A stretch of DNA of 64,000 nt from Datisca glomerata. Lineage: Eukaryota > Streptophyta > Magnoliopsida > Cucurbitales > Datiscaceae. Location: positions 1 to 64,000 of the forward strand of contig QANY01007306.1 of NCBI GenBank assembly GCA_003255025.1, written 5' to 3'. The notes beneath the pieces were generated by a model. It worked only from the letters and a program-made list of their open reading frames with translations. It had not been told where the DNA came from and did no database searches. Numbering within the stretch: the first letter of the stretch is position 1; every line of letters starts with the position of its first letter. A program made the translations under genes and the position numbers. Below are positions 12,479 through 23,103 of the stretch, one piece after another.

Positions 12479-13575
12479 TGTCTGCCGAGCATCCAAGCTC
12501 GCCAGACGGGACTGAAGGTTTAGTCAGAGCAGACACACCTAGCTAGACATCAAAGGTAAAACTTGATGTCGGTCGAGCACCCTAGCTCGCCATATAGGAT
12601 TGATGGTATAGCTAGAGCGTACGCCTAGCTAGACATCAAAGGTAAAAATGATATCTACCGAGCACCTTAGCTCGCCAAATGGGATTGAGGATTTAGTTAG
12701 AGAAGGCACGCCTGTGTAGACATCAAAGGTAAAAAAAGTGATGTTTGCCGAGTACTCTAGCTCACCAGATGAGATCAAGGATCTAGCCAGAGTATACATA
12801 CCTAGCTAGACATCAAAGATGAAAATTTATGTCTATCAATCACTCTAGCTCACCAGACGAGATCAAGGATCTACAGAGAAGGCACATCTAATTAGATATC
12901 AAGGCAAAAGTGAAGTCTATTGAGCACCCTAGCTCGCCAGACGGGATTAAGGGTATAGTCACTTCATGCACACCTAGCTAGATATCAAGGCAAGAAGTGA
13001 ATTCTATCGAGCACCCTAACTCACCAGATGGGATTAAGGGCCTAGCCAGCACATGCTAGATATCAAAGGTAAAAAATGATATCTTTCCAGCACCCTAGAT
13101 CGCCAGATGAGATTGAGGGTCTAGCTAGAGCAAGCACGTTTAACTAGACATCAAAAGTAAAAAGTAATTTATGTCGATCACCCTTGCTCGCCAGGCGGGA
13201 TTGGGGGTCTAGCTAGAGAAGACAAATATAACTAGACATCAAAGGTAAAAGTGATGTCTGTCGAGCACCCTAGCTCATCAGAAGGGATTGAGGGTCTAGC
13301 CATAGAATGCACACCTGGCTAGACATCAAAGATAAAAAGTGATGTCTATCGAGCACCTTAGCTTGCCAGACGAGAATAAGGGTCTAGTTAGAGCAATCAC
13401 GCCTGGCTATATGCTAAAGGTAAAAGAGATGTCTGTCGGGCACTCTAGCTCGTCAAATGGGAATGAGGCCCTACCTAGAGCAAGAATGCCTAATTTGAAT
13501 TAGGAGGAAGAAATATCTACCAAGCACTCTTGTTCTCCGGATGGAACAAGGATTTATCTAAAGCAGCAATGCCTG
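12478..13575 (+). repeat. Tandem array, period about 87 bp, about 13 copies (element A)
   Basis: Landmark tctgccgagca and variants at 12,481, 12,569, 12,654, 12,744, 12,832, 12,916, 13,003, 13,082, 13,174, 13,257, 13,345, 13,432 and 13,515; steps of 79-92 bp. The unit carries gagcaccctagctcgccaga, then a cgggattgagggtctagc-like phrase, then agacatcaaaggtaaaaagt. Copies are more diverged than those of the 45-bp array, which suggests an older expansion. Confidence 0.9.
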
Positions 13576-15177
13576 GATAAAAGTCAAAAGAAAGGTCCTC
13601 TGACCGAGTACCCAAGGAAAAGAATTGGGCTTGCATTCTAACTCGTGCTTGACTAAACATCAAAAGATAAACTGCCAATTTGAGGTAGGTCTGTATGATC
13701 TGACCTCCCTCAAAGAGGTAGCTCAATAGGAAGAATCAAGTCCGTTTGATGCCCACTCAAGCTCATTGTCATAGCGACCCTGAAGCTCAGGATAGTAGGA
13801 ATTAAGGTCTCGTCCAGACCAAAACAAAGCTCAATAGAAGTGAGTAAAACTTCATCTACTCGAGGAATGTTTATTACTTAAAGCACAGCTCGCGCGACTA
13901 TGAAATATTACGACAAAGGAAATAAACAAGAGCATAGCCAAAAGAAGGAGTCAGAGATTAAGAAAGTTCATTCTCATTAATAAGGATAAAGGATTACAAA
14001 TACAAGTAAATAATTAATTACAAAGATCTCCTCCTCAAGTAGAGGGCTAACCCCTTCCTTAGGCTAACTTAAAAATAAAAGACCCTGCACGTCTGGGCCA
14101 GCGGTCACAGGGTTTCCACAGTTTTCTTGAACTCTCCTAGAGGTCTTGAGAGCTCTGCCCGCTTTTCGGCCAAGGATTCAGGATCACGACAACTTGGTGT
14201 GACGCCCACACAAGTCGAGCCAAAATGGAACTTAACCCACAGGTAGCACGCCATTTTTAAGCACAAAGGTGGTGAAAAAAGGGAATTATGATCGAGGAGG
14301 ACGAAGATGGATTGTGGCCAGTAAATGTGCTCCATTACAGATTAAAGGTGAAGGTTATTGGTTGGGTTACAAGCCTTTTTCAAGGATAAGGTTTCGCGCT
14401 AGATGGCTTTGTAACTATAAGCCGGTAACCAACGCAGACAAAGAGTTCACCATACAGGTTTATCGACGGCAAGAAAATCACCGCAAATAGAATAACAACT
14501 TTCAGGTACGACATTTAAAAGATGACAGAGAGGAAAACAAGAATCATGGGAAGGAAGAACTGGGAGCAATAACGAGAGTTAGCAAGAACTGGGAGCAAGA
14601 ACAGGAATTAGCAAGGGTTTTGACTCTTTTAGGAAGGTGAGGGTTAAGAAAATGAGAAGGGAAAATGCCTATTTATGGGCCTAGAAGAAGGAAACCACTC
14701 ATTTAATGTATTAAAAATGGCCATGATGGAAACCCTCGAGACGATTCTACGACCAATGAGCGACCATTTCACTGACCAATAAGAAAAGTTTCGGAAGACC
14801 AAACATCACTCAAACGACTACAAGAATGAAGCGACACATCGAGGAGTCATGTTTAGCGGTTAGCGACCCTCACCCTCCTTTACGCGCACCTACACACCAT
14901 GAATGACCCCATTCCCAAGGAGATTAATGGGCTCAAATCGTGGAAGAGGTGAAACGGCGCATGTGTGAGTCACGACAAAAATGAACAGGTAGTCAATTCC
15001 ATTCGGTACAGGCCCCCACCCTTAACCAAACAAATTTCCAATACAAGTATGAGTTACCCAAGACAAATGAGGTCTTTGGCTTTTCACCACATAAGGGTAG
15101 CTCGAATGAGAAGCTCAAGTAAAGAAGTCTTCAGACTTGGGGGAGTAAAGCCACCCAAGTCCTCGACTGGGGGAAAC
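13576..15177 (+). other. Element A 3' interior, no recognised coding
   Basis: Runs from the array to the purine tract before the 3' LTR. Short open frames (14,105-14,335 minus; 14,269-14,490 plus; 14,965-15,279 plus) carry no motif that I recognise. At 14,560-14,600 the phrase ggaagaactgggagcaat...gcaagaactgggagcaag is a small direct repeat. Confidence 0.5.
15165..15177 (+). other. Polypurine tract of element A
   Basis: gactgggggaaac, immediately before the second LTR start at 15,178. The same arrangement (GACTGTGGGCAAA then TGTTATA) is seen on the minus strand at 51,815-51,803 in element G. Confidence 0.6.
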
Positions 15178-15250
15178 GGTTATAGGTGTTTTCTAACCAT
15201 CGATGATACAATGACACATATTATACTACGTTGCGAAGGCCACTCTATGA
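15178..15250 (+). repeat. Truncated 3' LTR of element A
   Basis: Matches 10,667-10,735 (gtgttttctaacc, acaacgacatgtgtcatact versus acaatgacacatattatact, cactcta). Homology ends at about 15,250, where the sequence changes to element B interior. Confidence 0.75.
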
Positions 15251-15703
15251 CCCTATCTTTGCCCACATTTTCTTTTTGATGACCCTCCCACCCTCATCCA
15301 ACGGGGCTGACCCCAACCAGGACCCTGCCATCGGGGATGCTAGCCATCTATGGTCTTGTTCCCTTCTGGTTCCGGCTTCCTCGAGTGGTGGCCGCTCTTG
15401 CCGGCTGGCCATTGGGTGATGGGGAAGATCATTTTCGTGTAAGAAATTGTTATGACTTGAACGATGTTTAGCGCACCCTTCATTCTCTTCCGGTTACACT
15501 CGTCGCGACCTTCTTTCTTTGTCGAGTAGTCCTTATGGCGACATAAGATTCTTCTTCCATCGGGGGGAAGGGTAATTCCTTTATTCCACCCTGGCCTTCA
15601 TCGGCGCAGGATGCATGGTCCATTCTCTCATTGCTGAAGAAAAGTGGATCTAAAAGCTTGGAATAGGGACGACTTTGCAGTCGTTCCCACAAATGGCGCC
15701 AAC
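15250..15703 (-). pseudogene. Element B leader and gag-start fragment (Ty3/gypsy)
   Basis: Minus-strand interior of element B beginning just inside its LTR. From 15,692 down to 15,480 the frame stays open for about 70 codons (phrases LLDPLFFSNERMDHASCADE and TTRQRKKVATS) but begins at TTG within the primer-binding site, not at ATG. It may be leader or the front of gag. The rest of the element is missing beyond 15,250, where element A's LTR begins. I recognise no gag domain. Confidence 0.45.
15684..15703 (-). other. Primer-binding site of element B
   Basis: Reverse complement reads GTTGGCGCCATTTGTGGG. This is the TGGCGCC-type site common in plant Ty3/gypsy elements, directly after the LTR end AAAACA. 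Confidence 0.8.
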
Positions 15704-16366
15704 TGTTTTAGCCAAAAAACTGCCACAATAATTTTCCTGTAACCTCCCCTTAGGATGATGCTTCACTCCGAATGACGATTTTGGTCAAAGATCGTATTCA
15801 TGCACTCTTTCCTCCAAATGGGGCTCTTTGTGTCCATCAAGTCTGCAAAAAACATAAACAAATAAATCCAAGATGAGGAGAACCCATGGGGGGTGGTTTC
15901 CTCGTCGATGGGCCTTCGATGCTTAAGTTAGTCGATGGTTGATCCCTTGAAGTAACTTTTATTGGGGAGAATAGGCGAACATTTTTTGGCGATTCGTTGA
16001 TATATTTATACTTGAGTCCTCGAGGGAGAAATAAGCGTGTCGAGGAAGCTTCTTGGAGGCATGTTGGAGAAGTTTCACGAGAAATGAAGCATGACGTTGT
16101 TGATCATTAATTAGACGAAAGGGGATCGATTTGACATAAAGTGATAGGCTTTTAATATCGAAATGACTGTGCGAAGGCTATTCTGATACTTTGTCATGGC
16201 GATTGGACCTGCGAGATACTACTTTCAATGAGTAATGATGACTTCTTGCTCGGAATCGCCCAAGCTCCTTTTGGTAATCACTGTTTCTTCAGCTCAGGTC
16301 TATGTGACCCGAGTTCCACAGTGTCCGACCAGATGTGGTCGGTTCTTTTCCTTCAGAAGTTCCTCT
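15704..16366 (-). repeat. 5' LTR of element B, inner part (interrupted by copia C)
   Basis: The reverse complement aligns with element A's 5' LTR in order: CTTCCTCGACACGCTT versus cttcttcaacacgctt; CTAACTTAAGCATCGAAGG versus ctgacttaggcatcagag; GGTTCTCCTCATCTTGGA versus ggttctcctcaaggttc. The outer 68 bp are displaced to 25,177-25,244 by the insertion of copia element C. Confidence 0.75.
16362..16366 (+). repeat. Target-site duplication of copia C, left copy
   Basis: cctct, identical to 25,172-25,176 at the other end of the element. Confidence 0.85.
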
Positions 16367-18303
16367 TGTTGGGGGTTATGCCATCAAAGCATGTGTATTG
16401 ACATTTTGACATGAAGTTTAATGAGGATTATATTTTTCTTATAATTGTTCTTTTAAATTATTGTTGAATAACTTATATAAATATCTGAAAATCCATATTC
16501 ACTAATGAGACTATGATCTTGTATACGAGAGGATTAAGATAATAGATAATGAATAAAATTATCAGCAACATATTAAAGTATATAATCTTTTATCAATGGT
16601 TGCTAGTATGATTCACTGAGCATTATGAATGCATGTGATCTAGATCTGAACCATTGATGTGGATAGACATCTTAGTAAATATGTTTTATATAATGAGATT
16701 ATATATGACTGGGCCGATGTGAATTAATATATTTATGAATGTGCCGTTTATCACAAAGATTTAATACACATCAATTCGATGATCATATGCAGATAAATCT
16801 GAATCCTAAGTAGTCATGAACTCCTATGCATGTCTACTGAATCTTTTTATTCACTCTTTCAAGTTTGTTTGGAAAACAGGCTAGTGACTTTTGTTTTGAA
16901 GATTCAGTGATATGAATGACTAGGAACATGGTCTTACAAGATATGGAATCCAAGCTTTCCTAACGGATCATATATTGGTTTTCTTAAGTGTTAATTCTGA
17001 AACTGAATGGTTATTGAGCTCACATTTATAATAAGATTATAAATTAGACAATCACTAGTGGATTAATGGTACTTAAGGATTAATAGGTAATTAGAAGGGT
17101 AAAACAGTAATTTTGACCAATTCAAGTTTATGAACCAATAATTGGAGGATAGAACTACGTGAAATGATTATATCAGTGAACCACATGATAATACTTTGTA
17201 AATATAATCTATAATCTCTAAGAGTGCAATTCCATATATATAGTAGAGTAATAATGAAATTAATAAATAAAATTACTTAATTAAAGAGTTTAATCAATAA
17301 TCTAATTTATTGGAGCTTAGGATTATAGGTCCATGATCCCCAAGTCACCTCTATACAATGTAGTCTAGGTGTGAATATTTCAGGACATAAAAAAACGACT
17401 AACTTGCAAAAGAATTTTTATTCTAGGATAAGTACATAATTATGAGATAATTATGTGTAATCAATTAACTAAATTATATATATATATATATATNTATATA
17501 TATATAATTATCGATAAGTGAGACATAATATCTAATTTTTTAAATTAGATAATTAAATTATTATTAAATAACATTTTGGATCAACAAAATCTGTTATTTG
17601 TGAAATAACATATAATTTAGTTGATAAGGGTAATCAGATATATTAATTTTGAATTAACTGATATCAAGATATTTATCTGATTAAAATAAATATTTAATTT
17701 ACAGTAATTGCTATGTGTCAATCATTGATTGAGTATCAACAATTGACATGGACTACTGTTGTGCCACTGATACGGACTACTGTAGTGCCATGTGGCACTA
17801 CAGTAGTGGGGGTGCAACACTACAGTGCCGTGTGACACTGCAGTTATGCACCATTATACAATGAGTCACATAGTATTGGGCAATTTGGAATTAAATATTA
17901 TTTTTAATTTTAAATCATTTCTAAATATGTGATACGCCATTATCTAGAATAAGATACAGATTTTATTTTAATGACAAGAGTTGATCAGATGATTAGTTAA
18001 TGAATCAGGGAATTAGTTCATCAATCAAGAGTTGAGAGATGAACAAAATTCTAGAGAGTGACTTTTGTACCATTAAGAGTTCATCAAATCTCTAAAACAT
18101 CATTGTCACGTTCTTTTAGAGAATCGTCTCACAAATATCATTTTCAATAAAATCTCTAGATCTCATGTGTTGAGTACATCTAGAGATAGAAAAGTGTCTT
18201 CATTATATTCTACGTGCCCACACACGTTCTAGTGCATTGATGATTGATTTTGAAGATCTTGGTGTGGATCTCGGAGTCTGCTTATCGTTGGAATGATTTT
18301 GGT
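16367..18303 (+). repeat. 5' LTR of element C, 3' end deleted
   Basis: Aligns with 23,104 onward (for example cattttgacatgaag versus cattttgatatgaaa; ctcggagtctgct; atcgttggaatgatttt). After atcgttggaatgatttt the 5' copy jumps to leader sequence (ggtggtaactgttgtcac), while the 3' copy continues for another 210 bp or so. Includes a (TA)n tract with one ambiguous base at 17,493. Confidence 0.85.
17776..17807. promoter_or_regulatory. 32-bp inverted repeat in the copia LTR (15-bp arms)
   Basis: Arms actactgtagtgcca and tggcactacagtagt flank a 2-base centre (tg). In the related LTR of element D (40,190-40,221) the centre is cg, making a perfect palindrome with CACGTG in the middle. It could form a cruciform or be a dimeric factor site; function is inferred only. 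Confidence 0.7.
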
Positions 18304-19820
18304 GGTAACTGTTGTCACTTTTAGAGAAGTTTCGTACAAATCCTGAAACCAACCAACCCTATCACCATACGATTTGATGATGAACCTCAATCTAGCAATT
18401 ATCTTTTTAAATTTTAAAATTAACGTAATTTTAAAATTAATTATTAATTTTTTATTTTAGGAAAATTAGAAATTAAATATTAATTAGTAATTTTATGAAA
18501 ATTAGAAATTAATAGGTTGATTGGGTTTGACCCAATTTTGACCAAATCAAATAAAGTGATTATTTGATTAAATCAAAGTCAACTATTTAAAAAAGATAAT
18601 TATAGAAATTATTTTTAATTAAAAAAATTGTTTTCTTAATTAAATGGAATTTTGTTCAAATCTTAGAGATTATGAAGATGGACATTATGAGGAGAAAGGA
18701 ATATTAGGGAAATATGAATTCTTAAAATCCGCTTTGTAATTTTATTTTTTTATTTCAAGGGTTGTAATTTAAAATTACCCAATAATCATTCTGTCCATTA
18801 TTATTTTCTTTAATTGTTAAATAATTATTTTGATTGTTATATTTGTTAACATGTCCATGCATTAGTCGATCACATGTCATATATGACAATCACACACAAT
18901 TTTATTTAATCATGTATCTCATCTATAGAAACATGATTTATTAGGATTGTCCTAATATGTTTATATGTATCATTTATGAAATTAATTACATGTAAACTGC
19001 TAGGTTTTTTAATTAGTTAAAACTTAGTAATCACACCACACTAAGTGCTATAGTAACATTTAGGATAACCAATTTTAGTAAAAGAGTTTTATTAAAGTTT
19101 GATGAATATATTTAATTAGTTAATATAAGCTCACCTAATTATCACTTAGGCACTTTAGAAGGTTAAATAAACTTAGATCAATGAGATTGACATAACTGAT
19201 TATTAAATATTCATAGGGTTATTATTTTAACTAGTAGTTAATTTGGAATTAATTAATTAGTTAAAATGGAAATACATAATCCTAAAATAGTGAGTGAGAG
19301 AAGATTGACATGTCAATGTAACCTACGATCTCCATTATTAGTTCAAAACCGTGGGGTACAGTGAGGGCCTCGATATGACTTTGTTTTCATCCCCTTAAGG
19401 AAGGTTTCGAGCTATACCAATACCAATGTTGGACTTCTTAAGTAGGTAGGAGGAAGTGATGTAGTTTAGTTTTGACCGACCTTAAGGCGTCATATTCTAA
19501 ATCAAGTCATGAAATCTGAAATAATGGGTTACACTCATAAAATCACAATTACGCTTTCATGTGGATATGTGTGACATGACCAAACAAGCGATATTTTATC
19601 GTTAAAAGAGAAAATATGAGATATTTTAAGTTTTAATTAATAAGTATAAGAATGTCTCACAGACAGTCTGATGTTAATCTAACTGACCCTAAGGCAGCAC
19701 ATTAATCATTGGGTTATTTTATCATGATTAGTAAATGTTAAATTTTGTGTGTTTATTATGTTGCATTCATGCATCATGTTTATTTTTTTAATTCTACATA
19801 TTTATCAATTATATTGAATC
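18304..19820 (+). other. Untranslated leader of copia element C
   Basis: Long AT-rich leader between the truncated LTR and gag. About 18,304-18,420 and 18,985-19,127 match the reverse complement of element D's leader (44,015-43,900 and 43,330-43,197). No coding sequence recognised. Confidence 0.7.
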
Positions 19821-20600
19821 TTGTATGTTTTAAATTTTAGTTATCATTATTATGTCTACCATGATCAACCCTATTACTGCTTTACTCGCTCTAGAAATGT
19901 CCTGAGATGCCCCCTACTAATGCCCCTAATAATGTTAAGGACAAATATTTGGATCATATCAAATAACAAGGCGAAGTGCTACATGCTTGTGAGCATGAAT
20001 GATGTTCTGAGAATCAAGCATGAAAGCATGGAGACTGCCTATGAGATTATGGAATCTCTACAGGCGATGTTTAGGCAGCAGTTTGATCAAATTCGTCATG
20101 AGGCCGCTAGGAGCTATATGAAAACTATGATGAGAAATGGTACTTCTATGCGAGAACATGTTTTGAAGAAGATCAACATAATGCATAAGAAAAAAGTACA
20201 TGGGGTTATCATTGATGAGTGGACTCAAGTTAGCATTATACTTGAGTCACTCACACTAACTTTTCTGCGTTCATGACCAACTATGTTATGAATAAGTTAC
20301 AGTTCAACATGACCCAATTGTTGAATGAACTATAGACTTTTGAGTCACTCAACCTGAGAATGATCAAAGACGGCGAGGCAAATATTATCAAGCAAAAATA
20401 TTCTTCCACTGTTAAAAGTAACAAGTGGAAGAAAATCAATGGAAAGGGCAAAAGTAAGAACAAGAAAGGGAAGAAAGTCAAGACATCACGAAAAGCCAAA
20501 AGAACAAGAAAGACAGTAGCCCAAAGGAAAATGTTTTCACTGTGAGGTTGAAGGTCATTAGAAGAGAAACTGTAACAAGTATATGTCTGAGCTGAAAAAT
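19821..20600 (+). pseudogene. Copia gag remnant with CCHC zinc knuckle (element C)
   Basis: Gag phrases appear in two or three frames. MSTMINPITALLALEM starts near 19,851; the frame open at 19,821-20,276 carries NDVLRIKHESMETAYEIMES and HEAARSYMKTMMRNGTSM, typical of plant copia gag (UBN2-like). A following basic, lysine-rich stretch sits at 20,360-20,525. The nucleocapsid knuckle C-F-H-C-E-V-E-G-H-stop-K-R-N-C lies at 20,532-20,574 with the usual CX2CX4HX4C spacing; a TAG replaces the usual tryptophan codon. Frameshifts prevent expression. Confidence 0.75.
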
Positions 20601-20870
20601 AAAGGTAAATATGATTTACTTGTACTTGAAACTTATTTAGTGGTATATGATTTGTCATCCTCGATAACTGATTTAAGAGCCACCATCCATGTATGTTCTT
20701 CTTTGCAGGTGCTTGATTCGTCAAGGGAGCTGGCTGATGGCAAGGTCATTTTAAGAGTTGACAATGGTGCGCTCATGTCAGCTAAAGCATTATGGATAGT
20801 CCGTTTACTTTCTGGATATAATTATTTAGTTTTGAACGATGTTTATTATATTCCCGGATTTTGAGAAATT
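20601..20870 (+). pseudogene. Copia protease remnant (element C)
   Basis: Open frame 20,583-20,864 contains ITDLRATIHVCSSLQVLDSS. It aligns with the plant copia protease region normally reading LDSGATNHVCSS, but the catalytic DSG is lost. It ends with the conserved phrase LNDVYYIPGF and then a stop. Confidence 0.7.
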
Positions 20871-21059
20871 TGATTTCTCTTTCATTTTTGAAAGAACAAT
20901 TATTCAAAAAAAAATTATTAATAAAAAGTTTATTATTTCTAGGAATTGATTCGATATTTGTCATGAAAAAGTTATAAACGGACTGTATATACTTAAACCG
21001 ACTGAACAGGCGTTAAATAGTTCTAAATTATTTAAAGTAGCAAAACCGAAATGTAAGAA

Positions 21060-22080
21060 ACGATATTTTTCACGATGATGATAACACATATCTTTGGCAT
21101 CTTAGGTTGGGACATATTAATTTAGATAGGTTAAACAAGTTAATAAGGCATGATGTTTTGAGAGAACTAAAAGTTGAAACTCTTTCTATTTGTGAATCCT
21201 GTCTAGAGGGTAAAATGACTAAGAGACATTTCAAAGGAAAGTGCCAAAGAGCCAAGGAACCATTTAGACTAGTACATAGTCATGTCTGCGGACCAATCAA
21301 TGTACAAGATAAATGTGGGTATAAGTATTTCATCACTTTTATTTACCATTACTCAAGATATGGTTATACTTACCTAATGAAAAGAAAGTCTGAAACTTTT
21401 AGAAAGTTTAAAGACTTCAAAGCTGAAGCTGAAAAGTAATTAGGTAAATCATTGAAACCCTTCGATCCGATCGAGGTGGTGAATACTTGAATTTAGAATT
21501 CAATGATTATTTTCTAGAGTGTGGAATTCTATCCCAGCTCACAGCACCTGGAACACCATAGCAAAATGGTGTTGCAGAGAGGAGAAATTGAAGCTTATTG
21601 GATATGGTTAGGTCGATGTTAAGCTACTCGTCAAAGTAACTTATATTTTGGAGATATGCACTACACATGGCAACTTACATTTTAAATGTAGTGCTCTCTA
21701 AGTCTGTGAGCAAGACAACTTTAGAGTTATGGAATGACTCCAAATCTAGTTTGCGTCATTTCCGTATATGAGGGTGTCCAGCTCATGTTCTTAGATCAAA
21801 GACCTTAAAGTTAGACTCCAGGTATGAGGTATGCATATTGGTAGGCTATACTCCAAAGACTAGATGTGGATATTTTTATAGTCACAAGGATCAAAAGGTG
21901 TTTGTGTCTACAAATGTAACTTTCCTTGAGCATGACTATATGCAAAACTACAAACCTCGTAGTAAAGTAGTTCTCGAGGAATAATCGGCTGATGAGATTA
22001 GACCACCTTCAATTTCTACTGATAAATGACAAACTAGAGAAACCACAGTTCCTACAAAGGAAACTCCGGTGTAACGTCAT
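21060..22080 (+). pseudogene. Copia integrase remnant (element C)
   Basis: From 21,090 the frame reads the HHCC region (LGHINLDRLNKL, then CESCLEGKMTKRHF) and the core start (VHSHVCGPINVQDKCGYKYF). In place of the first core aspartates (FIDDYSRYGY in element D) it reads FIYHYSRYGY, so catalytic acid is lost. Further core phrases continue to about 21,960 with stops and shifts. Confidence 0.8.
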
Positions 22081-22129
22081 AGTAGGAGAGTTGTGAGATA
22101 ACCAGTTCGCTATGAACTAGAGACACATG

Positions 22130-22935
22130 TCCTAGTGTCAGACATTGATAAGGACGATCCATTATCTTATGAAGAAGTAATGGATGATCCTGAAAAGGAG
22201 AAATGGCAAGATGCAATGAACGAGGAAATTGAATCTATATATTCTAATTCTGTCTGAAAATTTGTGGATCCACCTAAAGATGTCAGGTTCATTGGATGTA
22301 AATGGATGTTCAAGAAGAAAAGAGGTGCAAGTGAAAAAGTAGAGACATTCAAGACACGTTTAGTAGCTAAGGGCTATACACAAAGGGAGTGAGTCGATTA
22401 TGAAAAGACATTCTCCCCCGTGGTTATGCTAAAATCCATTCACATCCTTTTGTCCATAGCTACTAGTTTTGACTATGAGATATGGAAAATGGAAGTCAAG
22501 TCATCTTTTCTGAATGACTCTCTTGAAAAAAGCATCTATATGATGCAATCGGAAGGGTTCGTACAAAATGTGTAAGATCATAAAGTATGCAAGTTGTTTA
22601 AATCAATTTATGGATTAAAGCAAGCATCTAGCTCTTGGAAAAGGATATGAGAAAGGTTCCTTATGATTTAGCATTTAGAAGTCTCATGTATGCTATGTTA
22701 TGTACGAGATCATGCATCTTTTATGCAGTGAGAATTGTCAGTTATCAATCGAATCCATGTTTAGAAAACCGGATTGCAGTAAAGCACATTCTCAAGTATC
22801 TTAAGAGAATGAGAAATTATATGTTTGTTTATTCAGGTAAAGACTTGAATCGCATGAGATATATTGATTATGAATCATATAAGGATAGTCAAAAGTCAAC
22901 GTCTAGGCCATACACCAAGGTGATCTAACTGTTAT
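22130..22935 (+). pseudogene. Copia reverse transcriptase with internal deletion and RNase H stub (element C)
   Basis: About 22,130-22,640 follows copia reverse transcriptase up to KSIYGLKQASSSW. The sequence then jumps directly to KDMRKVPYDLAFRSLMYAML, so several hundred bases that include the YVDD box are gone. RNase H begins (HILKYLKRMRNYMFVYSGKD) and stops after STSRPYTKV near 22,927. Confidence 0.8.
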
Positions 22936-23100
22936 GAAGATAACGTTGGATTAGAATCTGGCTCTGACTGTTACGGAGATAACATTGGATCAGAACATGG
23001 ACGACCCATTTACCAAGACACTTCCTGCGAAGACGTTTGGGGGTCATGTGCGAAACATGGAATTGGGTGAAATGCCACATTTGCTTTAGGGCAAGTGAGA
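22930..23100 (+). pseudogene. End of copia polyprotein with 39-bp repeat (element C)
   Basis: A 39-bp unit (tgttatgaagataacgttgg...) occurs at 22,930 and 22,969. It is followed by the polyprotein end reading DPFTKTLPAKTFGGHVRN. The same repeat and the same jump from the RNase H stub occur in element D, so the arrangement predates both insertions. Confidence 0.75.
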
Positions 23101-23103
23101 GAT
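23090..23103 (+). other. Polypurine tract of element C
   Basis: ggcaagtgagagat, directly before the 3' LTR start TGTTGGTGG at 23,104. Element D has GGCAAGTGGGAGCT at the same place. Confidence 0.85.

Larger units (their letters stand above)
10667..15250 (+). mobile_element. Element A: pol-less Ty3/gypsy-type LTR element (LARD-like), 3' LTR truncated
   Basis: 5' LTR at 10,667-11,459 starts TGTTATATG. A primer-binding-like site follows directly at 11,461 (ttgacgtcatctgtgtggg, a mutated TTGGCGCCRTCTGTGGG). The interior has two tandem arrays and no reverse transcriptase, integrase or protease. A purine tract at 15,165-15,177 (gactgggggaaac) precedes a second LTR start at 15,178 that matches the first for about 70 bp, then stops at 15,250 where element B begins. 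The LTR matches B's LTR on the other strand over much of its length, so A and B belong to related families. I infer that A is a non-autonomous large retrotransposon derivative of the Tat/Athila-like gypsy group. Confidence 0.75.

Noticed and set aside
12020..13575. CRISPR-like regular repeats
   Set aside because: Continuous tandem units without unique spacers, in a plant retrotransposon. Not a repeat-spacer array.
20281..20724. 147-codon minus-strand frame in copia C
   Set aside because: Antisense of the gag tail and zinc knuckle, whose plus-strand reading has clear family motifs.
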